NCBI GenBank assembly: GCA_902801565.1
Contig: CADCIX010000019.1
Location: 8,854 to 48,818, forward strand
Length of the DNA stretch: 39,965 bases
Direction: 5' to 3'
From: an uncultured Veillonellaceae bacterium
GTDB lineage: Bacteria > Bacillota > Negativicutes > Selenomonadales > Selenomonadaceae
Made by a program: the position numbers and the translations under genes. Shown one piece after another: positions 24,152-33,029 of the stretch. Position 1 is the stretch's first letter. Every line of letters begins with the position of its first letter. Under the pieces are notes generated by a model. That model saw only the letters and a list, made by a program, of their open reading frames with translations, searched no databases and had not been told where the DNA came from.

Positions 24152-24595
24152 TCATAGTTTCGTATTCCACATGATGATGGCATCCTCGCCGTTATCGGAA
24201 TAATACCCCTTGCGGCGCCCCGCCTCCTTCATGCCGAACTTCGCATAGAGTGCCAAAGCCGGTGCATTGGAAGGGCGCACCTCCAGAGTCATCGCCGTGA
24301 TGCCCTGCTCCTTGACATGACGGACAAGTTCCGTCATGAGGGCCGTCCCCACGCCTTTTCCACGGTATTCCGGCGCAACCGCCACATTCGTGATCTGCGC
24401 CTCCCCTGCCACAAGCCAGGTTCCCGCATATCCGATGACTTCCCCGTCATCCAGTGCCAGCAGATAAAAGGTATTCTCATTTGCCGCTTCTTCCCAGAAG
24501 GACTTGCGGGACCAGGGAATCGCAAAACAGGCCTGCTCCACCTTTTCCACCTGCTCCGCATCCTCCGGCACCATCTCACGGAAGGACAGTTTCAT
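24152..24595 (-). CDS. rimI: Ribosomal protein S18 alanine N-acetyltransferase RimI
   Basis: A 147-residue GNAT acetyltransferase with the acetyl-CoA loop EYRGKGVGTALMTELVRHV and the C-terminal LEVRPSNAPALALYAKFGMK typical of RimI. The ATG overlaps the tsaB stop by four bases (ATGA), indicating translational coupling. The position inside the tsa operon is the usual one and supports RimI over another GNAT. Confidence 0.93.
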   Translation of the reverse strand: MKLSFREMVPEDAEQVEKVEQACFAIPWSRKSFWEEAANENTFYLLALDDGEVIGYAGTWLVAGEAQITNVAVAPEYRGKGVGTALMTELVRHVKEQGITAMTLEVRPSNAPALALYAKFGMKEAGRRKGYYSDNGEDAIIMWNTKL

Positions 24596-25302
24596 GACGC
24601 AGCCTCCGGATGGCGTTTCTCCCAAAGCACCTCTGCCTCGGAACGGCGCACATAAAAGGGCTCCAGGTCCATGACATTCGCCCTTTCCCCTGCCGCCAGT
24701 TTCCGAAGCCCCAGCATGGCAACCCCGGCTGCCCGCGGCATGCAGAGATGGGGCGGCGCTGCCTGGACATGCATTGGCAGCTCATATTTTCCTGCAATGC
24801 GTTTCCCGACCACATCCCCAAGGAGGATCGTCCTTCCCTCCCAATCGCCGCAGGTGGACAAAAAATCCTTCACCGCAACAATCTCAAGGGGGTTCACGAT
24901 GCGCAGGTTCCCGGATTCCCAAGCATAGCCCTCACAGTAGGCATTTCCCTTCTGCGCATCGACAAGGGCCACAAGCCGCACCCCCGGCACGGGAAAATGG
25001 CAGGCAAGAGCCTGCATGGTGGGCACGCCGACCAGGGGCAGGTCCAGTGCATAGGCCATGGCTTTTGCCACGGCAAGGCCGATGCGCAGGCCCGTGAAGG
25101 AACCGGGACCGATGCTCACGGCAATGCCCTCCAGCGACTCCTTGGGCTGCCCTGCCATCTGAAGTACCTGTTCGATATGGGGCATGAGCGTCTCCGAATG
25201 GGTGAGCTTCGCCTGCATCGTGAGCTCCGCAGACAGCTTTTCCCGCGAGGCAACTGCCACGCTTGACACCTGGGATGATGTGTCGATTGCTAGGATTGAC
25301 AA
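24592..25302 (-). CDS. tsaB: tRNA t6A dimerisation subunit TsaB
   Basis: A 236-residue inactive TsaD homologue that scaffolds the TsaB-TsaD-TsaE complex. It starts SILAIDTSSQVSSVAV and carries GIAVSIGPGSFTGLRIGLAV, the family signature, and LVALVDAQKGNAYCEGYAW. The TTG at 25302 overlaps the end of tsaE by 13 bases, with GGAG just upstream; the frame is open to 25365 but that part overlaps tsaE coding sequence. Confidence 0.95.
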   Translation of the reverse strand: MSILAIDTSSQVSSVAVASREKLSAELTMQAKLTHSETLMPHIEQVLQMAGQPKESLEGIAVSIGPGSFTGLRIGLAVAKAMAYALDLPLVGVPTMQALACHFPVPGVRLVALVDAQKGNAYCEGYAWESGNLRIVNPLEIVAVKDFLSTCGDWEGRTILLGDVVGKRIAGKYELPMHVQAAPPHLCMPRAAGVAMLGLRKLAAGERANVMDLEPFYVRRSEAEVLWEKRHPEAAS

Positions 25303-25763
25303 GATTCTTCCAGCTCCTTCAGGAATTCCTCGTTGCGCTCGCCGATACAGGAAAAGAGGATGCACCGTTCATCCGGGTTCTCCGTCCGCTCCAGCCTCAC
25401 CGTCACATATTCCTCCGGCAAGGCATCGGGAAACTTGTCCGCCCACTCGATGACAACGATTCCCTCCGGATTCTCCGTATACTCAAAGAAACCGATGTCC
25501 TCCAGCTGCTCCTCCGTCTCCAGGCGATAGAGATCGAAATGCAGGATGGGGCAGATTCCCTCATAGATATTCATGAGATTGAAGGTAGGGCTTGTGACCT
25601 CGCTCTCAACCCCCAGCGTCGCCGCCATTGCCTGAACGAAAAGCGTCTTGCCCGCGCCCAGATCCCCTTCCAGGCAAAGCACCGTGCCCTCCCGTATCCT
25701 CTTTCCAACCGCAACGGCCAAGTCAGATGTCTGCTCCGGGGATTCAGTGATACACGTAAACAT
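25290..25763 (-). CDS. tsaE: tRNA t6A ATPase TsaE
   Basis: A 157-residue P-loop ATPase of the t6A complex with Walker A LEGDLGAGKTLFVQAMA (about residues 35-51) and the conserved TSPTFNLMNIYEG, followed by HFDLYRLETEEQLEDIGFFE. It is first in the operon, with its promoter at 25808-25836. The ATG follows AGGAGAG at about 16 bases, which is long, but no later start keeps the family N-terminus. Confidence 0.95.
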   Translation of the reverse strand: MFTCITESPEQTSDLAVAVGKRIREGTVLCLEGDLGAGKTLFVQAMAATLGVESEVTSPTFNLMNIYEGICPILHFDLYRLETEEQLEDIGFFEYTENPEGIVVIEWADKFPDALPEEYVTVRLERTENPDERCILFSCIGERNEEFLKELEESCQS

Positions 25764-25807
25764 GTCGTAAGCTCAACTCTCCTGACATAAAGATAAAATA
25801 CATCTAG

Positions 25808-25836
25808 ATTATAACGCAATTGTTCAAGTTTTTCCA
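25808..25836 (-). promoter_or_regulatory. Promoter of the tsaE operon
   Basis: Minus strand: TGGAAA (25831-25836), 17 bases, perfect TATAAT (25808-25813), giving a leader of about 40 nt. Confidence 0.65.
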
Positions 25837-25863
25837 CAGGAAAACATATTTTAACACAATTAT

Positions 25864-25878
25864 TGATAATGAATATCA
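25864..25878. promoter_or_regulatory. Fur-box-like palindrome
   Basis: TGATAATGAATATCA matches the 7-1-7 Fur motif TGATAATNATTATCA at all but one position. It overlaps the place of a -35 for a possible second minus-strand promoter (TAAAAT just downstream) ahead of tsaE, and lies about 85 bases upstream of the -10 of the plus-strand gene at 26013. Confidence 0.45.
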
Positions 25879-25931
25879 TTGATTACAAGAATACAATCCA
25901 TACACCTCAAAAATCGATGAAAAATCGAAAT

Positions 25932-25966
25932 TTTCCCTAGGGAAACCACCAAAAATGTGCTATAAT
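25932..25966 (+). promoter_or_regulatory. Promoter with palindromic operator of the FliD-like gene
   Basis: A perfect 14-base palindrome TTTCCCTAGGGAAA (25932-25945) covers the -35 position of a perfect -10 TATAAT (25961-25966). No -35 hexamer is evident, so an activator or repressor probably binds the palindrome. Confidence 0.5.
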
Positions 25967-26012
25967 TGAAATGAGTAAATGGATGTACTATGCAAGGAAG
26001 GGAGGGATTCTC

Positions 26013-27029
26013 ATGGCGACGATCAATGCGTCGGTCAGTAACTTTTTCTCGATTGCCGATCTCGCCGCCAAGGGCATCGGTACTGGCCAAACCATCAGCC
26101 ACCCAACGATTCCCACATTTTTCAGCAATTCGGTGAAGAGCACAGGCGTCAACTATGCGTCTACCTACTTCAATTCCATATTGGGCAATAATACCTTGAG
26201 CAATGTGGTTTCGGATTACGACTCGGCAAAATCATCCTTCCAGTCGGAATTCAAGCAGGCAATGGGCGATGCCAAGAAGACGGGAGAAGCTCTCAAGACC
26301 GTAGACTACCGCAACTCCTCGGAAACGGGCAATGCGCAGTCAAACCAGACTTCCGGGGACAAGTTCGGCACCTTCCACATGCCCCAGAACGCACAAAAGA
26401 ACATTCTGGGAATCGCAACCACCAAGGACACCAATAACCTCTCCCAGAAAACCGACAAGGCTGCAAACGAAGATGCAACAGATGATGACACACAGGGCAT
26501 TGCCGATGACGAACCCGAAAACGATGTCTATTCGGATCCCCTCGCCAACGAGTCACGAAAAACTCCTCCGTTCCAGCCTCCGGAAGATACTGCCCAGGAA
26601 ATCACAGATCTCATCGACCAATACAACGACGCAGTCGGCTATCTGCAATCCAAGATCGGCATTTCCAGCCAGTTCGATTATTTCGCATCCTCCTTCAGCA
26701 ACACCGAGGACGATGTCATGCAGAACATGGAAAGTGTTGGCGTCAACATGGAGCCCACAGGCATGCTGAGCGTGGATACCCAGACCCTGACAAAGGCCCT
26801 GCAGGAGGATCCCGGCTCTGTGGAGCAGGCTCTGGGACAGGATGGGCTTGCCGGCCAGATCGACAGGAAGACCGTTTCGTCGGACTATCAGGCAGACCGC
26901 GTCTTCCCACGACTTGACGAGGCCCTCGGACGCCCCGACGATTCTTCCAAGGGCATGTATGCGCCCAATATGCACATCGCTTCCACCATGCGAGGGAATC
27001 GCGGAAATCTCATGGATATGTATTACTGA
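26013..27029 (+). CDS. Hypothetical protein with FliD-like C-terminal motif
   Basis: A 338-residue protein, rich in Asn, Ser, Asp and Gln, with no signal peptide. Residues about 248-285 read GMLSVDTQTLTKALQEDPGS followed by VEQALGQDGLAGQID, close to the stretch near the end of FliD-type flagellar cap proteins where a low-complexity D0/D1 helix follows. The N-terminal half (ATINASVSNFFSIADLAA, then many short polar helices) and the middle acidic linker (about residues 150-190) are unlike FliD. The ATG at 26013 follows AGGGAGGG. It is monocistronic with a palindrome-marked promoter and a strong terminator. I cannot name its function; an unusual surface or flagellum-associated protein is possible. 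Confidence 0.7.
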   Translation: MATINASVSNFFSIADLAAKGIGTGQTISHPTIPTFFSNSVKSTGVNYASTYFNSILGNNTLSNVVSDYDSAKSSFQSEFKQAMGDAKKTGEALKTVDYRNSSETGNAQSNQTSGDKFGTFHMPQNAQKNILGIATTKDTNNLSQKTDKAANEDATDDDTQGIADDEPENDVYSDPLANESRKTPPFQPPEDTAQEITDLIDQYNDAVGYLQSKIGISSQFDYFASSFSNTEDDVMQNMESVGVNMEPTGMLSVDTQTLTKALQEDPGSVEQALGQDGLAGQIDRKTVSSDYQADRVFPRLDEALGRPDDSSKGMYAPNMHIASTMRGNRGNLMDMYY

Positions 27030-27047
27030 ATATTTGTCATCTGTCTC

Positions 27048-27091
27048 AAAGAGGCGGTCCCATGTCTTTATCGACATGAGACCGCCTCTTT
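27048..27091. terminator. Bidirectional terminator
   Basis: A 12-bp outer stem AAAGAGGCGGTC / GACCGCCTCTTT continued by CATGTC / GACATG, with T5 on the plus side. It is shared by the FliD-like gene and recX. Confidence 0.92.
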
Positions 27092-27092
27092 T

Positions 27093-27545
27093 TCATTCCT
27101 CATCTGCAGTGAATTCCTCCACTGCGCTTTGGATGGCTGCGCCCTCAAAACCTTTCCGGTAAAGGCTTGCCATCATCTTCGCCCTGTCCGCCGAGGGCTT
27201 GAACCTGACGGACAGGCAGCGCAGTGCCGCCTGCGCCTCGCGCTCGTAGATATCCTGCGGCACACAGTCCCGCACCAGGGAACTGTCAAACCCCCGCTGC
27301 ATGAGCTTCACGCAGATCTGCTTCACAGAATTTCGGCTTTCCTCATAGAGGAATCTGAACTGCCTTGCACAGGCATCCCCATCGTTCAGGTAATGCTTTT
27401 CCTCCAGCCGGAGAAGCGCCGCCTCGATTTCCTCTTCCTCATATCCCTTGCGGCGGAGTTTTTCCCTGAGCTTGTTGCTGCTCTGCTCCTGCCTCGCCAG
27501 CAGATCCACCGCATACATGAGGGCAGTTTTCTCAGCCCTCGGCAT
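27093..27545 (-). CDS. recX: Regulatory protein RecX
   Basis: A 150-residue helical modulator of RecA. It shows three-helix repeats: [20 protein letters not shown], then [17 protein letters not shown], and [20 protein letters not shown] near the end. The ATG at 27545 overlaps the end of recA by 14 bases, so translation is probably coupled. A longer reading to 27593 lies in recA coding sequence. Confidence 0.93.
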   Translation of the reverse strand: MPRAEKTALMYAVDLLARQEQSSNKLREKLRRKGYEEEEIEAALLRLEEKHYLNDGDACARQFRFLYEESRNSVKQICVKLMQRGFDSSLVRDCVPQDIYEREAQAALRCLSVRFKPSADRAKMMASLYRKGFEGAAIQSAVEEFTADEE

Positions 27546-28584
27546 CCTGTGCTTCCTCCGAAGCCGGAGCCTCGTCCATCTGTTCCTCCACAACCGGAGC
27601 CATCAGGCTCGTGCGGATGCGGCTCTCAATCTCCGCCAAGAGTTCCGGCTGCTCCGCCAGTGCCGCCTTGGCATTCTCCTTGCCCTGCCCAAGACGTGCG
27701 CCATTGTAGGAGAACCACGCCCCGCTCTTGTCGATGATATCCATTTCCACGCCCATATCCACGATACTGGACAGTTTGGACACGCCTTCCCCGTACATGA
27801 TATCGAACTCCGCCTGCTTGAAGGGCGGCGCCACCTTGTTCTTGACCACCTTGATGCGGGTACGGTTGCCGATGACATCCTGCCCCTGCTTCAGGGTATC
27901 GATCTTGCGCACATCAAGGCGCACCGAGGCATAGAACTTCAAGGCACGGCCACCCGTGGTCGTCTCCGGGTTGCCGAACATGACACCGACTTTCTCGCGG
28001 ATCTGGTTGATGAAGACCGCCGTCGTCCGGGATTTGCTGATGATGCCCGTGAGCTTGCGCATGGCCTGGCTCATGAGACGCGCCTGGAGACCCACATGGG
28101 AATCTCCCATATCCCCATCGATTTCCGCCTTGGGCACAAGAGCCGCCACGGAGTCCACGACGATGATGTCAATGGCACCGCTCCGCACCAATGCCTCCAC
28201 GATGTCCAGGGCCTGTTCCCCCGTGTCCGGCTGGGAGACGAGCAATTCATCGATGTCAACGCCCAACTTCTGGGCATAGACCGGGTCCAGAGCGTGCTCC
28301 GCATCAATAAACGCCGCAATCCCCCCTGCCTTCTGCGCCTCCGCAATCATGTGCAGGGTGACCGTGGTCTTGCCCGACGACTCCGGCCCATAGACCTCGA
28401 CAATCCTTCCCCTCGGAACCCCTCCGACGCCTAATGCAATATCCAGCGGAAGGATGCCCGTCGATATGACCTCCACGTTCATATTCGCCTTGGCATCCCC
28501 CAGCCGCATGATGGAGCCCTTGCCGAAATCCTTCTCAATCTGCCGCAGCGCATTATCCAATGCTTCCTTTTTATCCATTGCCAA
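27532..28584 (-). CDS. recA: Recombinase RecA
   Basis: The 350-residue RecA with Walker [20 protein letters not shown], the catalytic Glu region [19 protein letters not shown], loop L1/L2 landmarks [16 protein letters not shown] and [20 protein letters not shown], and an acidic C-terminus. The start is placed at a TTG (28584) nine bases after GAGGAG, giving [20 protein letters not shown]; the ATG two codons later (28578) is nearly equivalent. The promoter carries a LexA box (28628-28639), so it belongs to the SOS regulon. Confidence 0.97.
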   Translation of the reverse strand: MAMDKKEALDNALRQIEKDFGKGSIMRLGDAKANMNVEVISTGILPLDIALGVGGVPRGRIVEVYGPESSGKTTVTLHMIAEAQKAGGIAAFIDAEHALDPVYAQKLGVDIDELLVSQPDTGEQALDIVEALVRSGAIDIIVVDSVAALVPKAEIDGDMGDSHVGLQARLMSQAMRKLTGIISKSRTTAVFINQIREKVGVMFGNPETTTGGRALKFYASVRLDVRKIDTLKQGQDVIGNRTRIKVVKNKVAPPFKQAEFDIMYGEGVSKLSSIVDMGVEMDIIDKSGAWFSYNGARLGQGKENAKAALAEQPELLAEIESRIRTSLMAPVVEEQMDEAPASEEAQDAEG

Positions 28585-28619
28585 AATGACCATCTCCTCA
28601 TCTATTTTGTGCTGCATCC

Positions 28620-28648
28620 ATTATACTAAACATCTGTTCGTTTTGCAA
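28620..28648 (-). promoter_or_regulatory. LexA-controlled promoter of recA
   Basis: Minus strand: TTGCAA (28643-28648), 17 bases, perfect TATAAT (28620-28625). The spacer contains GAACAGATGTTT (28628-28639), one mismatch from GAAC-N4-GTTC, in the same position as in the yneA-like promoter. Confidence 0.8.
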
Positions 28649-28701
28649 TAGGATTTGAAAAAAATGTTTCCTGTAAATGTATTTTTGTTTCTTGAAAAAG
28701 G

Positions 28702-28736
28702 ACAGCCGTTATCGAAAGCATATCGACAACGGCTGT
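28702..28736 (-). terminator. Terminator of the ispD-to-rlmB operon
   Basis: A 14-pair stem starting ACAGCCGTT with one internal mismatch, followed on the minus strand by CCTTTTTC. It lies about 120 bases past the rlmB stop. The interval 28737-28854 holds nothing else I can identify. Confidence 0.8.
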
Positions 28737-28854
28737 ATTACCTAAGCGTCTAGTAAAATTTTCCTATTTTTGTGTCTTCAGCCAGAACTCGCACAGAGAA
28801 AGAGCGAACAGTTGTTGCACGACCAACGTCATCACAAAATGGCCGGTTCACTGC

Positions 28855-29628
28855 CTATTCCGTTTTCAATCTCTGTTTCATGGCCTCATACATGAGAATC
28901 GAGCCTGCCACGGAGGCATTGAGGGAATTGATCTTTCCCGCCATGGGAATCCTCACCAGGAAATCACAGGACTCCTTCGTGAGCCTGCTCATGCCCTTGC
29001 CCTCGCTCCCCACCACCAGCACCAGCGGGCCGGTGAGATTTGCCTCGTAGCAGGGCTCCCTTCCTTCCATATCCGCCCCGGCAACCCAGAAGCCTTTCTC
29101 CTTCAGCGCTTTCAAGGTCTGGGCAATGTTTCCGATGCGGGCAACGGGAACATACTCCACCGCTCCTGCCGAAGTCTTGGCAACCGTGGCATTGAGTGGA
29201 ACACTGCGCCGTTTCGGCATCAGGATGCCATGAACGCCCATGGCATCCGCCGTGCGCATCAGGGCCCCGAGATTGTGGGGATCCTCCAGCTCATCCAGAA
29301 GGAGCAGCAGGGGCTGCTCCCCCCGTTCCTCCGCACGCTTCAGGATGTCCTCCAGTTCCGCATAGGCCACGGGCGCAACATGGGCCAATACCCCCTGATG
29401 GCGCATATCCCCGGCCATGGAGCTGATCTTTGACCGTTCCACCATCTGAACGGGAATGCCCTTCTCCTTTGCCAGTGCCAGAATCTCGGCGATGGAGCCT
29501 TCCCTGTCGCCCTTCGCCACCAGCAGCCTGTTGATGCCCCTGCCGCTCCGCAGTGCTTCCAGCACGGCATTGCGCCCCACCAGCACATCCTCCGGAAGTT
29601 CTTTGGCCATTTCCTTGGACTGGCTCAC
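28855..29628 (-). CDS. rlmB: 23S rRNA 2'-O-ribose methyltransferase RlmB (TrmH family)
   Basis: A 257-residue SPOUT methyltransferase. The N-terminal substrate-binding domain has VLVGRNAVLEALRSGRGINR; the C-terminal trefoil-knot domain has the three motifs DPHNLGALMRTADAMGVHGI, LVLVVGSEGKGMSRLTKES and IPMAGKINSLNASVAGSILM. RlmB methylates G2251 of 23S rRNA; other TrmH-family targets cannot be excluded. The start is a GTG at 29628 with AAGGAAG at about ten bases. Last gene of the long operon; its place next to cysS and mrnC is typical of Firmicutes. Confidence 0.93.
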   Translation of the reverse strand: MSQSKEMAKELPEDVLVGRNAVLEALRSGRGINRLLVAKGDREGSIAEILALAKEKGIPVQMVERSKISSMAGDMRHQGVLAHVAPVAYAELEDILKRAEERGEQPLLLLLDELEDPHNLGALMRTADAMGVHGILMPKRRSVPLNATVAKTSAGAVEYVPVARIGNIAQTLKALKEKGFWVAGADMEGREPCYEANLTGPLVLVVGSEGKGMSRLTKESCDFLVRIPMAGKINSLNASVAGSILMYEAMKQRLKTE

Positions 29629-29674
29629 TCCTCAAACACTTCCTTCACCGCAATCTCCAAATCATCATGCCTTC

Positions 29675-30361
29675 TTATTCCTTGCGCAGTTTCATCATTT
29701 CCTGGAACTTCCCGCAGGTCATGGTGCCCTCCGGACAACGGCCCGTACTGACGCAGCTCGCCCCGGCGTTCTTGAAGAGGGTCGGGGCCACCTTCTGCAC
29801 CTCCGCCAGCATCTTGTAAGCCATCTCCCGTATCTCCCACTGGGCGCGATTGCAGCAGCGCAGCTGGAAGAAATGGAGCAGGGAACGGGCGTTCATCGTC
29901 ACGAGGATTTTCGTCTCCGTGGCGTTGGCCAGCACATAGCGGGCATCTTCCTTTGGAATCCCCATTTCCACCAGATCGTCATAGGTCTCCCGGATCTGCT
30001 CCAAAAGGGCATCGTACTTCGCCCTTGCCTCGGGCTTTTCCTCAATGGTATGAGGCGTGATGTACTCGAAATCATGCTCCGCAACATAACGCTGTGACTG
30101 CTGATCGTAGGATGCTATGCGATGGCGTACCAACTGGTGAGTGAGCACACGGCTGACCCCCTCGATGCCGAAGGTGAAGGAAACATGCTCTATGGTGGAG
30201 GCATGTCCCGAAGCCACCATCTTCTCCACCATTTCCCGAACCTTTTCCTCGCTGAGACGCTCCGAAAGTTCCTCCGCCCCAATCGCCGAATAGCAAAGGC
30301 GGGCGGCCATAGCCACCACCCGCTCCGGCTCCGGCGTGTAATCCAACAGCTTGACCTTCAT
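29675..30361 (-). CDS. thyX: Flavin-dependent thymidylate synthase ThyX
   Basis: A 228-residue FAD enzyme that makes dTMP from dUMP with methylenetetrahydrofolate. The ThyX signature [14 protein letters not shown] (RHR-x7-S) is present at about residues 79-92, preceded by [12 protein letters not shown] and followed by [20 protein letters not shown]. The start is set to the second of two adjacent ATGs because AAGGTG then lies eight bases upstream. It sits seven bases after mrnC; this cysS-mrnC-thyX-rlmB order is common in Firmicutes. Confidence 0.96.
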   Translation of the reverse strand: MKVKLLDYTPEPERVVAMAARLCYSAIGAEELSERLSEEKVREMVEKMVASGHASTIEHVSFTFGIEGVSRVLTHQLVRHRIASYDQQSQRYVAEHDFEYITPHTIEEKPEARAKYDALLEQIRETYDDLVEMGIPKEDARYVLANATETKILVTMNARSLLHFFQLRCCNRAQWEIREMAYKMLAEVQKVAPTLFKNAGASCVSTGRCPEGTMTCGKFQEMMKLRKE

Positions 30362-30368
30362 CATATTC

Positions 30369-30857
30369 TCACCTTCGCTTCTGTATTTCCTCCATCATTT
30401 CCCGGGAAATGACCTGAAAGGCCGCCTCTGCGACATCGTACAGGCGCTCGTATTTCTCCTGAAGATACAAGGTCCCCAAAAGCGCCTCAAAGCCCGTACT
30501 GGTATGATATTCCGCCACACTGGCGCTGCGGGGGGCATGGCTCTTTGCGTTGCGCCCCCTGCGGAAAACCGCCTGTTCCTCCTCGGTGAGCATATCCTTG
30601 ATGCCATGCCATGCCTTTGCCTGCCAGACCGCAGAGACGATCTGCGAGCTGAACTGGTCCAGTGCCTGCACCTTCGCCTGCTCGTAGGAGAGGAGCCTTC
30701 CTCTCACGAACAGGTGGAACCAGGCATCCCCGATGTAGGCCAGCACCAAAGGATGAAGGGTCTTCGCATCCACGGAATCATACCGCTGAAGCAGGCCGCC
30801 GTTCCCATCGGGAACGAACATCATGTCCACAAGCATCTTGAAATGGTCGAACTTCAT
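30369..30857 (-). CDS. mrnC: Mini-ribonuclease III
   Basis: A 162-residue RNase III catalytic domain without a dsRNA-binding domain, which matures 23S rRNA ends in Bacillus. The catalytic motif reads [18 protein letters not shown], with the Asp-containing GDA, and the second acidic site lies in [20 protein letters not shown]. The ATG overlaps the cysS stop by four bases (ATGA). Confidence 0.93.
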   Translation of the reverse strand: MKFDHFKMLVDMMFVPDGNGGLLQRYDSVDAKTLHPLVLAYIGDAWFHLFVRGRLLSYEQAKVQALDQFSSQIVSAVWQAKAWHGIKDMLTEEEQAVFRRGRNAKSHAPRSASVAEYHTSTGFEALLGTLYLQEKYERLYDVAEAAFQVISREMMEEIQKRR

Positions 30858-32284
30858 GCCTTCTTCCACCGCACCCCATTCTTGGAATCCTCCAGAACGA
30901 TGCCGGCCTCCTTGAGCCCGTCGCGGATCCTGTCGGCCACCGCCCAGTTCTTCTCCTTGCGGGCATCCTGACGGATTCCGATGATGAGCTCCATGAGCTT
31001 TTCCACAAGACCGTCATCCCCACCGGCCTCCTTCTGCTCGAAAATGCCGATGATTCCCGCCATGTCCTCGTAGGCCTTGGCAGCAACCGCAAAGTTTTTG
31101 GCATCGAAGGCCTTCCCTCCGGAAGTTACTTCCTGATAGTAGACGTTGATTTCCTTGGACAGGGCAAACATCTGGCTGATGGCAAGAGCCGTATTGAAGT
31201 CATCGTCCATGGCCTCGTCAAAGGCCGCCAAAAGCACCCCTGACTTCGCCGCAAGTTCCTTTGCCGTATCGCTTTCCCCCTGCAGCTTCGCCAGCTCCCC
31301 GATGCACTCCCGCGTGTTCTCCAGCCTGCCCAGGCTCGTCCGGGCTTCCTGCAGGCGTTCCTCGCTGAAATCCAGAGGGCTGCGGTAATGGGTCTGCAGG
31401 ATGAAGAACCGGACCACCTCCCCGGGGAATTCCCGCAGGATATCCTTGACCGTGAAGAAATTGTTCTTCGACTTGCTCATCTTCTCGTTCTTGATGGTGA
31501 TGAAGCCATTGTGCAGCCAATAACGGGCAAAGCCCTTGTCATCGCCGATGCAGGCCTGTGACTGGGCAATCTCGTTCTCATGATGGGGGAAGATCAGGTC
31601 GCTGCCGCCGCCATGGAAATCAAATGTCTCCCCGAGGTATTTCAGGGACATGGCGGAGCACTCGATATGCCAGCCCGGCCTTCCCTGCCCCCAGGGGCTT
31701 TCCCAGAAGGGCTCGCCGGGCTTTGCCGACTTCCAGAGGGCAAAGTCCATGGGATGATGCTTGCGCCCGTCCACCTCGACGCGGGCACCGGCCTGCATGT
31801 CCTCCAGCTTTCGGCCGCTGAGCTTTCCATATCCCGCAAATTTCTCCACGCTGTAGAACACATCCCCGTTTTCCAGGGGATAGGCATAGCCCTTCTCCAC
31901 CAGTGTCTCGATCATCCTGATGATATCCGGAATCGTCTCCGAAACCCGCGGATACAGGTCGGCATGGCGCACATTGAGGGCATCCATAGACTCGAAGTAC
32001 GACTTGATGTAGCGGCCGGAGATATCGCTCCACTGCACCCCTTCCTGCTTCGCGGCATGGATGATCTTGTCGTCCACATCCGTGAAGTTCTGGATATAGC
32101 GCACCTTGTATCCCTTGCGGGCCAGATAGCGCCGAATGACATCCCAGGTCACAAAGGGACGGGCGTTTCCGATATGGGGATGGTTGTAAGGCGTGACACC
32201 GCAGCAATAGATGCTGGCCTCCCCCTTCTTCACCGGAACGAATTCCTCTTTTTCCCTGGTAAGGGTATTATAGACTTTCAGCAT
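30854..32284 (-). CDS. cysS: Cysteinyl-tRNA synthetase
   Basis: A 476-residue class I synthetase. The zinc/active-site Cys lies in [19 protein letters not shown], with HIGN as the HIGH motif; [20 protein letters not shown] gives further zinc ligands; [14 protein letters not shown] is the KMSKS loop. A helical anticodon region follows ([17 protein letters not shown]). The gene overlaps the end of cysE by 17 bases, so cysteine synthesis and charging are translated together. Confidence 0.97.
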   Translation of the reverse strand: MLKVYNTLTREKEEFVPVKKGEASIYCCGVTPYNHPHIGNARPFVTWDVIRRYLARKGYKVRYIQNFTDVDDKIIHAAKQEGVQWSDISGRYIKSYFESMDALNVRHADLYPRVSETIPDIIRMIETLVEKGYAYPLENGDVFYSVEKFAGYGKLSGRKLEDMQAGARVEVDGRKHHPMDFALWKSAKPGEPFWESPWGQGRPGWHIECSAMSLKYLGETFDFHGGGSDLIFPHHENEIAQSQACIGDDKGFARYWLHNGFITIKNEKMSKSKNNFFTVKDILREFPGEVVRFFILQTHYRSPLDFSEERLQEARTSLGRLENTRECIGELAKLQGESDTAKELAAKSGVLLAAFDEAMDDDFNTALAISQMFALSKEINVYYQEVTSGGKAFDAKNFAVAAKAYEDMAGIIGIFEQKEAGGDDGLVEKLMELIIGIRQDARKEKNWAVADRIRDGLKEAGIVLEDSKNGVRWKKA

Positions 32285-33023
32285 GTTTTTCCTCCAATTT
32301 CTGCTCCAACTCGGCTACTTTTCTTTCCAGAGCATGTATCTCATCCAGCATGGACTGGCGCATTTCCTCCTCGGGATCGGGAAGGGCGCAATGATCGAGA
32401 TCCACATCGAACTCCTCTTCCAGTTCCTGCACTTCCTCCCCCTCCAGCAAAGGCAGGTGGGACTGTGCGCGCTTCATCTCGTCCAGGGTATGCACGCGCT
32501 GCCCACGCATGACCACCACGCGTCCGGGAATCCCCACCACTGTTGCATAGGGAGGAACCTCCTTGAGCACGACAGAGCCTGCGCCGATCTTTGCATGGTC
32601 GCCCACGGTAAAGGAGCCAAGCACCTTGGCTCCGGTGGCAACCACCACATTGTTCCCGATGGTTGGATGGCGCTTCCCCTTTTCCTTTCCCGTGCCCCCC
32701 AGTGTCACCCCCTGATAGAGTGTCACATTTTTTCCAAGTTCCGCCGTCTCGCCGATGACGATGCCCGTGCCATGGTCGATGAACAGGCCCTCACCGATGG
32801 TGGCCCCGGGGTGGATCTCGATTCCCGTAAAGAAGCGGCAAATATTCGATATCATTCGGGGCAGGAGAATCCAGCCGCGCAGATACAGGGCATGGGACAG
32901 CCGATGCATCCAGATGGCATGAAGCCCCGAATAGCAGAAAACAACTTCCCAGACGCTTCTCGCAGCAGGGTCGCGTTCAAAAATAACACGGATATCCTTG
33001 CGGATCCGTGAGAAAAGCTTCAT
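32268..33023 (-). CDS. cysE: Serine O-acetyltransferase CysE
   Basis: A 251-residue left-handed beta-helix acetyltransferase that makes O-acetylserine for cysteine synthesis. It shows the helical N-terminal part ([20 protein letters not shown]), hexapeptide repeats ([39 protein letters not shown]) with the catalytic His/Asp, and [20 protein letters not shown]. The C-terminus is longer than usual and forms an acidic coiled coil (about residues 190-250, [20 protein letters not shown]), which may replace the feedback-sensitive tail. It sits between the diguanylate cyclase gene (6-base gap) and cysS. Confidence 0.95.
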   Translation of the reverse strand: MKLFSRIRKDIRVIFERDPAARSVWEVVFCYSGLHAIWMHRLSHALYLRGWILLPRMISNICRFFTGIEIHPGATIGEGLFIDHGTGIVIGETAELGKNVTLYQGVTLGGTGKEKGKRHPTIGNNVVVATGAKVLGSFTVGDHAKIGAGSVVLKEVPPYATVVGIPGRVVVMRGQRVHTLDEMKRAQSHLPLLEGEEVQELEEEFDVDLDHCALPDPEEEMRQSMLDEIHALERKVAELEQKLEEKHAESL

Positions 33024-33029
33024 ACAGAG

